This document shows positions 1-6,556 of a stretch of 18,106 bases of DNA, in pieces; within the stretch, counting starts at the first letter, position 1; each line of letters opens with the position of its first letter. The position numbers were made by a program, and so were the translations under genes. The DNA comes from CAZSSM01 sp964609385 (GTDB lineage: Bacteria; Planctomycetota; Planctomycetia; Isosphaerales; Isosphaeraceae): NCBI GenBank assembly GCA_964609385.1, contig CAZSSM010000113.1, positions 1 to 18,106 of the forward strand. Direction: 5' to 3'. Under the pieces are notes generated by a model. The model was not told where the DNA came from. It worked only from the letters and a program-made list of their open reading frames with translations, and made no database searches.

Positions 1-562
1 TCGCCCAAGGCCCCCCCGAGACCATCGCGGAAATCCCGGAGCGCCGGACCGGCCGGTTCCTTCAACGGGTAGCCTGCACTCCTTCATCGTCTGGGCAAGG
101 AGCGCGAGCTGCCAACTGACTTGACTCGTTCAGGGCCTTGCGGGTCGATGTGCCTCCAACACCGATCCATTCGAGGAAGGTCTGGATCGCGTTGTCGTGC
201 TCACCGGAGATGACGACGATCCTCGATCCATGCTTGGAGATGCATCCTGTGATCGCTCCGAGCCGTCGTTCCCTCGCGTAGGGGCCACGAGCAATTTCGG
301 AATCCGTGTCAGTCGGCAACGGGTCCGGTCGCTCAGGGGAGTAGGCCACTCTCAACGTCTCCGGGGAGGGCGGCAGCGCACGATCGGTTCGAAGCCTGGG
401 CCTCGACGTCCTGGCGACGCGCTCCCCGTCCGCGCGTCGCCGAGACGCTTTAGTCTCGGCTGGTCGATCGCGGCTGGCACTTCCCGAACATCGACAAAGG
501 CCGGTTCCGCAGAATCCTCGATGCGACCTCCTCGACCTTCTCTCGATCACGAGGCTCTGGAC
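1..562. other. Unassigned 562-bp stretch, no supportable gene
   Basis: No frame gives a protein I recognise. The open frame running into the PEP-CTERM gene from position 197 has an arginine/serine-rich, composition-driven translation and lacks a signal peptide before the real start at 563. On the minus strand, about 62-260 gives a tail that looks somewhat protein-like (RIVVISGEHDNAIQTFLEWIG), but the upstream part of that frame is low-complexity. It may be the remnant of a gene. A short plus-strand frame open from the window edge to about position 119 could be the 3' end of a gene outside the window. The only clear structure is the hairpin at 439-460. Confidence 0.5.
439..460. repeat. Perfect hairpin, 8-bp stem and 6-nt loop
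   Basis: GCCGAGAC (439-446) and GTCTCGGC (453-460) are exact reverse complements around the loop GCTTTA. The structure sits about 100 bp upstream of the PEP-CTERM start. No T-run follows on either strand, so a classical intrinsic terminator is not favoured. It could be a REP-like palindrome, the terminator of a lost upstream gene, or a 5' leader structure. Confidence 0.6.
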
Positions 563-1246
563 ATGCGATTCCGCTTCCGCTCGATCTCCCTCTGTCTCGC
601 CCTGCTCGGCCCGATGGCCACCGCGACGGCCGGTATCCTCTTCGACAACGGCGCTCCCGACCTCGCCGAAGGCCGAACCAGCGACTTCCATGCGGGCGAC
701 CAGATCGCCGACGACTTCATCCTCGCGACTGACTCGGACCCGCTCTTCGGCGTCCGTTGGTTCGGCACCTATTTCTTCAACGGCACGCCGACCGAACCCG
801 ACGACTTCGTACTCCGCATCTTCGACGACGACGGCGGCTCGCCGAGCGCCGATCTGTTACTGGAGTGGGACCTCGGCGATGTGGGCCGGACGGCCACGGG
901 CCAGCAACTCTTCGGGTTCGACGTCTTCGGGTATTCGGCCGCGATCGGCCCGGTCGACCTCGACCCCGAGACCCGCTATTGGCTCTCGCTGGTCAACGAT
1001 ACGTCGACGGATGCCGACGACGACTGGGCATGGCTGACAAGTGTGCCCGACGCCGGCAACGCGCACGAGCGGTCGGCCGATGGCACCCCATGGGCTTTGG
1101 ACAACGCCGAACTCGCCTTCCAGCTTACGGCGATCCCCGAGCCGGGCAGCCTCGTCCTCATCACGATCGGCCTCGTGGCCTCGGTCACACAGATCAGGCG
1201 CCGCATAGCACGCTGCGGGAGGAGCCCGGTCGGTCGACGTAGATGA
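563..1246 (+). CDS. PEP-CTERM sorting-domain exported protein
   Basis: A protein of 227 residues, exported and then processed by an exosortase, by analogy with the PEP-CTERM family. The start at 563 is chosen because it gives an immediate signal peptide: MRFRFRS, then a hydrophobic run ending near ATATAG at about residue 23. The longer in-frame start at 197 would bury the signal. The body is acidic and beta-rich, with no cysteine before the tail and no catalytic motif I recognise. The C-terminus has the family layout: IPEPGS at about residue 191, a hydrophobic helix (LVLITIGLVASV), then a basic cluster (QIRRRIARCGR). The tail runs some 15 residues past the usual basic stretch. A GAGG at 551-554 is a weak ribosome site. 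The next gene is also PEP-CTERM. The body's function is unknown; export class confident, role not. Confidence 0.85.
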   Translation: MRFRFRSISLCLALLGPMATATAGILFDNGAPDLAEGRTSDFHAGDQIADDFILATDSDPLFGVRWFGTYFFNGTPTEPDDFVLRIFDDDGGSPSADLLLEWDLGDVGRTATGQQLFGFDVFGYSAAIGPVDLDPETRYWLSLVNDTSTDADDDWAWLTSVPDAGNAHERSADGTPWALDNAELAFQLTAIPEPGSLVLITIGLVASVTQIRRRIARCGRSPVGRRR

Positions 1247-1347
1247 GCCGACAAACCAACGCCAAGCATTGATGTCTCCCTCTCGATGATGGCCGATGCT
1301 TGCCACGACGGATTCCCTTTCCTCTCCAGTAAAAAAGGTGACCATCC

Positions 1348-2277
1348 ATGAGACTGCACCTGCTTCGACTGCTCGCCGGCTTGACGATGGCGGCGAGCAT
1401 CACCACCGAGGCCCGCGCCGATCTGTTCGTCGCCAGCGCCTTCGGTGACGAGGTCATCCGATTCGACGTGGCCACCGGATTGCCTGTGGGCGACCCCTTG
1501 ACCGCAGGTGGCCTCGATGGGCCGCTCGGCCTGACGTTCGGACCCGACGGCGACTTCTTCGTCGCCAGTGGCAACACCGACGAGGTGATCCGCTACGACG
1601 TGGCCACCGGCCTGACCGTTGGAACCCCGCTGACTGTCGGCGGCCTGGACGGCCCAGTCGGCCTCGCGTTCGGACCCGACGGCGATCTGTTCGTCGCCAG
1701 TAGCAACACCAATGAGGTTCTCCGCTATGATGTCGATACCGGTCTGACCGTCGGCGCTCCCTTGACCGTCGATGGTCTGGACGGGCCGACCGGCCTGGCG
1801 TTCGGTCCCGACGACGACCTCTTCGTCGCCAGCGGCGACGGTGACGCCGTGTTCCGATTCGACCTCGCCACCGGATTAATCGTAGGCGACCCCTTGATCG
1901 CGGGCGGCCTCGACGGCCCACTCGGCTTGGCGTTCGGCCCCGACGGCGACCTCTTCGTCGCCAGTTCCTTCAGTAACGTCGTGATCCGCTATGAAGTCGA
2001 CACCGGCCTGACCGTCGGCAATCCCATTACCGGCGGTGGCCTGAACGGTCCGGTCGGCCTGACGTTCGGCCCCGGCGACGACCTCTTCGTGGTCAGCTCC
2101 TTCAGCAACGCCGTAATCCGCTACGACGTGGCCACCGGGTTGCCCGTCGGCTCACTCTCCAACGCTGGGCTGAACGGGCCCACGTTCGTCACCTTTATCC
2201 CCGAGCCGTCGACGTTGGTCCTCTTGAGTCTAGCGGCTCCGGCGATCAGCCTCGTCGTCCGACGATTCCGTCGGTGA
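1348..2277 (+). CDS. PEP-CTERM protein with six-repeat beta-propeller-like body
   Basis: A protein of 309 residues. Residues 1-24 form a signal peptide ending TEARA. Residues 25 to about 283 are six tandem 44-residue repeats of the form DLFVAS..(T/S)NEV(I/L)RYDV.TGL.VG.PLT.GGLDGP.GL.FGPDG. This pattern resembles NHL, Vgb or SMP-30-like propeller blades, so six blades are likely. The tail is IPEPST, a hydrophobic helix and RRFRR, a standard PEP-CTERM signal. A strong ribosome site AAGGTGA (1335-1341) lies 6 nt before the ATG. The 101-bp gap to the upstream PEP-CTERM gene and the separate ribosome site suggest independent or loosely coupled expression. The substrate is unknown; a surface-exposed binding or scaffolding role is inferred. 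The repeats contain no cysteine and no obvious catalytic residues. Confidence 0.88.
   Translation: MRLHLLRLLAGLTMAASITTEARADLFVASAFGDEVIRFDVATGLPVGDPLTAGGLDGPLGLTFGPDGDFFVASGNTDEVIRYDVATGLTVGTPLTVGGLDGPVGLAFGPDGDLFVASSNTNEVLRYDVDTGLTVGAPLTVDGLDGPTGLAFGPDDDLFVASGDGDAVFRFDLATGLIVGDPLIAGGLDGPLGLAFGPDGDLFVASSFSNVVIRYEVDTGLTVGNPITGGGLNGPVGLTFGPGDDLFVVSSFSNAVIRYDVATGLPVGSLSNAGLNGPTFVTFIPEPSTLVLLSLAAPAISLVVRRFRR
1420..2196 (+). repeat. Six tandem 132-bp coding repeats
   Basis: Units begin at 1420, 1552, 1684, 1816, 1948 and 2080, each opening with a GAY codon followed by CTG/CTC/TTC TTC GT. The first five are exactly 132 bp (44 codons); the last is shortened by a one-residue deletion and cut off before the IPEP motif. 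Similarity is visible at DNA as well as protein level (for example cttcgtcgccag and ggcctggacggccc recur), which points to recent expansion by recombination or ongoing homogenisation. Confidence 0.93.
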
Positions 2278-2305
2278 GTCCGACTGAAGTCGCAACCTCG
2301 GATTG

Positions 2306-2351
2306 CCCGCTGGAGACGCGCCTTTTGAAGGCGATCGCCTGGCCCAGCGGG
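2306..2351 (+). terminator. Nested hairpin after the propeller gene, possible terminator
   Basis: An outer stem CCCGCTGG (2306-2313) pairs with CCAGCGGG (2344-2351) and encloses an inner hairpin CGCCTT-TTG-AAGGCG (2319-2333). It lies 29 bp after the propeller stop. No T-tract follows, so a simple intrinsic terminator is not proven. It also marks the left edge of the lower-GC segment, so it could instead be a boundary or REP-type structure. Confidence 0.5.
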
Positions 2352-2458
2352 TTCTCAGGCAGCACCCTTAGAGACACGATTCGTTCCATCAGACGTCGCA
2401 AGTTTCCATCAACATTCCTTGTCTACTTTTATATCTTGTTCCCGAGTTAGTTGCGTCC

Positions 2459-2516
2459 TTCAAGCTTACGGAATCATGGGCTGATTGAGACATAGGTTCA
2501 TGATGTTCGGCGGCAG
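2459..2516. repeat. Direct repeat copy 1 flanking cysS
   Basis: This 58-bp block matches 4381-4438 in the same orientation at 50 of 58 positions by hand alignment, with no gaps. The invariant core is acggaatcatgggctgat. Read on the minus strand, both copies encode the end of a protein (LPP..xNLCL.QPMIP, stop) plus the bases just after the stop (gcttgaa). Confidence 0.85.
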
Positions 2517-2567
2517 CTTAAGCTCATTTTGTCGATTGACCATCGTGAGTTGGCTCAGTTCAATCAT
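2466..2567 (-). pseudogene. 33-codon remnant, paralogous to the DUF3299-like gene 3' end
   Basis: On the minus strand an ATG at 2567 overlaps the cysS stop as ATGA and opens a 33-codon frame ending KLPPNIMNLCLNQPMIP. The last 16 residues match the end of the gene at 4388-5021 (LPPDVKNLCLDQPMIP), and the similarity continues a few bases past the stop. Upstream of those residues there is no convincing match, and the rest of a paralogous gene would have to lie where cysS now is. I read it as the 3' stub of a second copy of that family, cut off at the cysS junction. Whether it is translated by coupling to cysS is unknown. Confidence 0.65.
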
Positions 2568-4075
2568 GCGAGCTTCTTCCTAGCGGAGGTGCCGTCGGAT
2601 GAAGAGCGAACTTCATAGCCGAGTTGGATCAAACGTTGCCGATGAGCATCTGCTGCCGAAAAATCGCGATTACGTCGTGCCTCGTCGATCAACGCACACA
2701 AGCTGGCCGCAATATCGCTTTCGGGATCTTCTGTCGCGCTATCGCACGATGTAAGCTCCCACACACCTAGGACTTGGTCCAAAGCCAATAAGACCCCGTA
2801 GGCTTCAGCGGCATTCTCACCAGGCGACGAAATCCAAGCATGCACAACCGTCATCGCCTCACTGACGTTCAAGTCGTTCGCTAAAGCTTGCAGGAACGCT
2901 CTCACAACTGGGTGTTCGGCTCGATCGATCTCCTTGGGGACTCCGCCACATGCATCGCGCAGTCGTAGGCCGAGTTCGGTCAGTCGTCGAACGGTATTGG
3001 CAGAATCGGTGAGCCCCTTGGCTGTAAAGTTGCTGTGCGCGCGATAATGCGATTTGGTTAGTTCCATACGGAGTACAGCCGGATGCACCGGTTTACCAGT
3101 AGCTCTACCGCTCAAGATATCGCGGACGGTGAAGAAATTCCCTTTACGTTTGGACATCTTCTCGCCTTCGACCAGCAAGAAACGAGCATGCATCCAAAAC
3201 CGCGAGAAGAGGTCGTTGCCGGTAACTCCGCAGGATTGAGCAATTTCGCACTCATGATGGGGAAAGATCAAATCTTCGCCGCCAGTATGGATATCTAAGA
3301 CATCCGTGTCAAGAGCACGCATCGACATCGTCGAGCATTCGATATGCCAGCCTGGATAGCCTGCCCCCCAAGGCGAATCCCACCTCATAATGTGCTTGGG
3401 ATCGGGTTTCCACAGCATGAAATCAGCCGGATGTCGCTTGCAACTTTGGTTATTGGTATCGATTCGGCCGCCGGCCCCAACGCGCAAGGCTTCGAGAGTA
3501 TTGCCGCTGAGCTGGCCATACTTGGGAAAGGACTCGACGCTGTAATAAACGACACCGTCGCTACCCACATACGCATGTCCTCGCTGAACAAGCTTCCGAA
3601 TCATTTGCTGCATTTCGGCAATGAACTGCGTCGCTTTCGGTACTCGCTGGGGGGACTCGCTGACGACCTTTAGTCCCAGCTTGCGGCCGTCCTCAAGGAA
3701 GGCTCGCGTGAAGTAGTCTGCCACTTCGTATGGATTGTCCGGATCGGCTACCGCCCCCTCCTCAACTTTGCCACTCTTCTTGTCTTCCTTTAGACGCCGC
3801 GCGGCCACCTGCATCTTGTCTTCGCCGGCACCATCAGCTGCCGCATCGTCAGTCATGTGCCCTACGTCTGTGATGTTCATGACATGCCAGACTTCGAAGC
3901 CGCTTGCCTCCAAAAACCTTCGCAACAAATCCGCGAATAGAAACGAACGAAAATTACCAACGTGAGCAAAATCATAGACAGTTGGGCCGCAACTGTACAT
4001 TTTGACTCGCCCAGGGTTTAGCGGCTCAAATAATGCCACTTGGTTTGTGAGCGTATTGTAGAATCGAATATCCAT
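2564..4075 (-). CDS. cysS: Cysteinyl-tRNA synthetase
   Basis: Class I aminoacyl-tRNA synthetase that attaches cysteine to tRNA-Cys in the cytoplasm; 503 residues against about 460 in E. coli. The start at 4075 (MDIRFYNTL) matches the family and has AGAGG/AGGAG (4080-4090) upstream. Visible motifs: CGPTVYDFAHVGN at 29-41, containing the HIGH-type signature as HVGN; zinc ligands C29, C247, H273 and E277; GWHIECS at 242-248; KMSKRKGN at 306-313. After NITD (67-70) comes VGHMTDD followed by a charged, GEDKM-containing stretch to about 120, in place of the E. coli-type continuation, which accounts for much of the extra length. The gene has visibly lower GC and more A/T-ending codons than genes after 7312, and is bracketed by 58-bp repeats, so horizontal acquisition or allele replacement is likely. 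Whether it is the only cysS in the genome cannot be seen. Confidence 0.96.
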   Translation of the reverse strand: MDIRFYNTLTNQVALFEPLNPGRVKMYSCGPTVYDFAHVGNFRSFLFADLLRRFLEASGFEVWHVMNITDVGHMTDDAAADGAGEDKMQVAARRLKEDKKSGKVEEGAVADPDNPYEVADYFTRAFLEDGRKLGLKVVSESPQRVPKATQFIAEMQQMIRKLVQRGHAYVGSDGVVYYSVESFPKYGQLSGNTLEALRVGAGGRIDTNNQSCKRHPADFMLWKPDPKHIMRWDSPWGAGYPGWHIECSTMSMRALDTDVLDIHTGGEDLIFPHHECEIAQSCGVTGNDLFSRFWMHARFLLVEGEKMSKRKGNFFTVRDILSGRATGKPVHPAVLRMELTKSHYRAHSNFTAKGLTDSANTVRRLTELGLRLRDACGGVPKEIDRAEHPVVRAFLQALANDLNVSEAMTVVHAWISSPGENAAEAYGVLLALDQVLGVWELTSCDSATEDPESDIAASLCALIDEARRNRDFSAADAHRQRLIQLGYEVRSSSDGTSARKKLA

Positions 4076-4387
4076 TTTGCCTCTACTCCTCGTTTCTACT
4101 TTTTGATACCGATCAGGCCGCTGCGGAAGATTGTGCGATGCAACATAGCCAGTTCCTGTGCTCCCTCGCAACGTTAGCTGCAATCATGTCAGCATCGCTA
4201 GTGTTCAAAAAGCCCTCGGTAAAAGTTTCAGACGTTTGTCGCCTTGCAATTGGTGAACTCACGATCAGTGTGAAGTATGGCGAGTAGCTCTCTGTTACCA
4301 ATGCTTGTTTTGAAAACTAACTCGTTGTTGCTAACCGAAATTATGCTGCAGCGAGAAATGCATGCGACTTGATTACCTTCTTCAAGC
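4076..4387. other. 312-bp low-GC gap upstream of cysS
   Basis: This holds the presumed cysS leader and promoter on the minus strand. Short frames here give no recognisable protein. I looked for a T-box antiterminator core (AGGGTGG..ACC) and did not see one. The stretch is AT-richer than the flanks, but no -10/-35 pair is clear enough to call. Confidence 0.45.
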
Positions 4388-4438
4388 TCACGGAATCATG
4401 GGCTGATCGAGGCACAAGTTCTTGACGTCCGGCGGCAG
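4381..4438. repeat. Direct repeat copy 2 flanking cysS
   Basis: Partner of 2459-2516 (50 of 58 identical, ungapped). This copy is the intact 3' end of the DUF3299-like gene, covering its last 16 codons, the TGA stop (4388-4390) and 7 bases after it. The 1.9-kb spacing between the two copies holds cysS and its leader. Confidence 0.85.
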
Positions 4439-5021
4439 TACGTCTTTCATGTCAATAAACTCGATCGCCACGTCCTCTAGTGTGTAGAGCGAGCTGATGC
4501 TGTTGTCCTTTTGCAGCCGGAGGATGCCCTCAACACTCACGAAGAGGGCCGAGCTTCTCGGATCGACTTTCGACGCGAGGAACGGAGCGTCAGGGCACTC
4601 GACCAGGACGCTGAACTCGAAACTTGGAATCGGCGTGAGCCCGCAACGCCACGCCACCGTTACCGGGCAGTAAAAGGAACTCCGTGACTTCTTCCTCGCC
4701 CTTCTCGTTCTCGCGCATACCCGACGACAGTAGGAAGCCGACGCCCGGCAGTTCTACTCGCTTGCCTTCGGCGGCGGCAACGGACTCGTCGAATGTGGGC
4801 TCGAAACTGCCATCGGGGGTCTCGTCCACGGACGTTCTCTTAATGTCCAGCCACAGTTTCGGCTCCGTCGTCTGCACCGTGTTGCCGTTGTTCTTCGACG
4901 GATCCTGACACGCGTTGTTCGTCGGCACGTTCGTGTTCTTCAAGTCCACAAAAAGCCAACTGTTCCACGTCGCGACCATCGCGATAGCCATGACTACGGT
5001 GACGATTGATTTTTTGCTCAT
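4388..5021 (-). pseudogene. DUF3299-like membrane-anchored protein, frameshifted
   Basis: The first frame (5021 to about 4650) gives an N-terminal anchor or signal at about residues 5-26 (SIVTVVMAIAMVATWNSWLF), a linker, then GKRVELPGVGFLLS and EVTEFLLLPGNGG, resembling DUF3299 proteins, in which a GK.V.L.GF motif is followed by EF.LVP. The sequence then continues in another frame, one base further on, as CGLTPIPSFEFSVLVEC and VEGILRLQKD, to NLCLDQPMIP. Joining the two needs a +1 shift near residue 120 (about 4640-4665) and gives roughly 210 residues. The second frame has a GTG at 4657, so separate translation is conceivable but would split the domain. The ATG overlaps the permease stop as ATGA (5018-5021), indicating translational coupling. 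Family assignment is from motif memory. The cause could be a real lesion, a programmed shift or a sequencing indel. Confidence 0.6.
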
Positions 5022-6199
5022 GTTTTGGCCTCCTCGGGTAGCGATGTCGCGTCGGCAGCGTGGCCGTCTCCTCCGTCTTCGTTACGCTGCACTACGCGCT
5101 GGTACAGACCGACGCCAATAGTCACTAGCAGGACAACGATGAACGGGTAGTGCCATGTCGGCACATTGGCCGCGATCCGGCCGAGGTTGTTCCGCTCGAT
5201 CCGGTCGCCGAAGATCATCGGCACGCAGCAGTCCTGCACTTCCAACTCATTCTCCGCGATCATCTTCGCCTTGTACTCGTACGATGCGAAGGCGACGTGG
5301 TTGGCGATCAGTCCGCCAGCCAGTGCAACCGTCAACAGGCTGACAGCGTAAAACGTCGCGGTACCGAACCCCATACTCCGCCGAATCGCGTTGAGTTCGC
5401 CCAGGTTTGTCGCCGGCCCGGCGATCATGTACGCCAGCATCGCGCCCGGCATCGCGCCGCGCATGAACAGCGCCCAGACGATCGGGATCGTCGGCACCGA
5501 GCATGTGTAAACAGGGATACCGATCAGGATGACGAGCAACAGCGTCCAGATGCTGCGCGTCCCCAGGTAAGCCTCGGTCAATTCGATCGGAAGGAAGGCG
5601 AGCACCAACGCCGCTACGGACAGGCCGATCGTCAGGTCGACACTGATCTCGGCGCCAAGATCCCAGAACGCCCAGCGCATGGCTCGGGCGAGCCGCGATC
5701 CACCCTCGGACGCGGGGACGTGGTGTTCGTCTTCTTCCTCCACCCGATCGACGATGGCGTCGAAGTTCGTGACTGGACATGTCTCGTCGCGCAGCAACCG
5801 GTTGCCGATCAGCCCGATCAGGAACGAGCCGAGTAGCGCGACGCCGACATAGGTCACCATGAACATCGGCCCAAGCATCATGCCCACCATCACGACGGAC
5901 ACGGGCGAGATTGCCGGCTAGCTAGTCATGAATGAAAGCGCCGTGCCCCGAGCGGCACCCGCCCGGTGAACGCCTACCCCCAACGGGATCACCCCGCACG
6001 AGCAAATCGGCAGTAACGCCCCAATGCCGACGGCATTTAGGATCGGCCGAACCCCCTTGTCGCCCAAGTGCATCGCCAGCGATTCTCGCGAGATGTACTC
6101 CTTGATCAATGCCGCCGCAATGTACCCCAGCACCAGATACGGCGCCGACATCGCCAGCGCCATGAAGAGCGAGTTGAAGAAGAGCGACAGGTGGTCCAT
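5018..6199 (-). pseudogene. PF03773-type permease with in-frame TAG stop
   Basis: An integral membrane permease of the DUF318/ArsP-like type, about 390 codons from ATG 6199 (GAAGAG upstream). The first part (MDHLSLFFNSLFMALAMSAP...) has hydrophobic helices, then LLPICSCGVIPLGVG (63-77) with the hallmark CSCG at 66-69, and stops at TAG, codon 94 (5918-5920). The same frame resumes at once as PAISPVSVVMVGMM and runs to 5018. The second half carries a matching motif (TCSVPTIP, then RGAMPGAMLAYMIAGPATN), so the internal duplication typical of the family is intact. A hydrophilic loop with acidic and histidine residues (EEEDEHH) joins the halves, and ..EVQDCCVP follows later. A GTG at 5902 could restart translation but would omit the CSCG helix. 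Some family members export arsenicals; the substrate here cannot be told. Most likely a recent pseudogene. Confidence 0.8.
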
Positions 6200-6224
6200 A
6201 CGGTTCTCTTCAGTCGGATGCGAG

Positions 6225-6556
6225 TCAGTTCCAGATGTCGTCCTGACCGTTATCGATTCGCATCTCTCGCACGCCATGCATTAGGTTGCTCATTGCGACC
6301 TGATGCCAGAGGCACTTTCGGCTGCGGCTCCGATAGACAGCTTCGCCCAGTTGGATTCGCTCCCTCTGAGTGAGTGATTGGGCGTCCTCATAGGCATACA
6401 TGAGCACTTTGCCAGAGATGAAGTCCGTCGTGGTCACAGGGTCGGCCCGTACTCATCGAATTTGGGGAGCAGTTCGGCTCTTCCCTCAACATGCTCGATG
6501 CTCTGTCTTTCCGAGATCAGATCTAGGAGGCATAGCCTATCGCAGATGCAATTGAA
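6225..6556 (-). pseudogene. Fragment of unknown gene, split by a frameshift
   Basis: Two minus-strand frames join naturally. The upstream one (from just after a TAA at 6557-6559, no ATG) reads CDRLCLLDLISERQSIEHVE..ELLPKFDEYGPT and stops at 6434. The next begins around GTG 6437 and reads VTTTDFISGKVLMYAYEDAQ..RERIQLGEAVYR..RKCLWHQ, ending DDIWN at 6225. The overlap is only CTGTGA, and a single lost base there would explain it. Both pieces have balanced, protein-like composition. The stop lies 25 bp before the permease ATG, so it would have been the first readable gene of that operon. The 5' end is missing. I do not recognise the family. The 70-codon second piece could instead be a small intact gene starting at GTG 6437. 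Confidence 0.45.

Noticed and set aside
197..562. Longer start for the first PEP-CTERM gene
   Set aside because: It would place the signal peptide 122 residues inside the protein; the added translation is composition-driven and lacks a ribosome site.
1454..1921. Long minus-strand frame opposite the propeller gene
   Set aside because: The arginine/glycine-rich repetitive translation is the mirror of the 132-bp repeats in the real gene.
1420..2196. CRISPR-like periodicity
   Set aside because: The 132-bp period is coding, in frame and without unique spacers; it is a protein repeat.
4076..4387. T-box leader for cysS
   Set aside because: No T-box core sequence or specifier stem is visible, and T-box control is mainly a Firmicutes feature.
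5018..6199. Selenocysteine or pyrrolysine recoding at the permease stop
   Set aside because: The stop is TAG, not TGA, so selenocysteine does not apply. No pyrrolysine machinery is visible, and the aligned position in the other half is a glycine rather than a catalytic residue.
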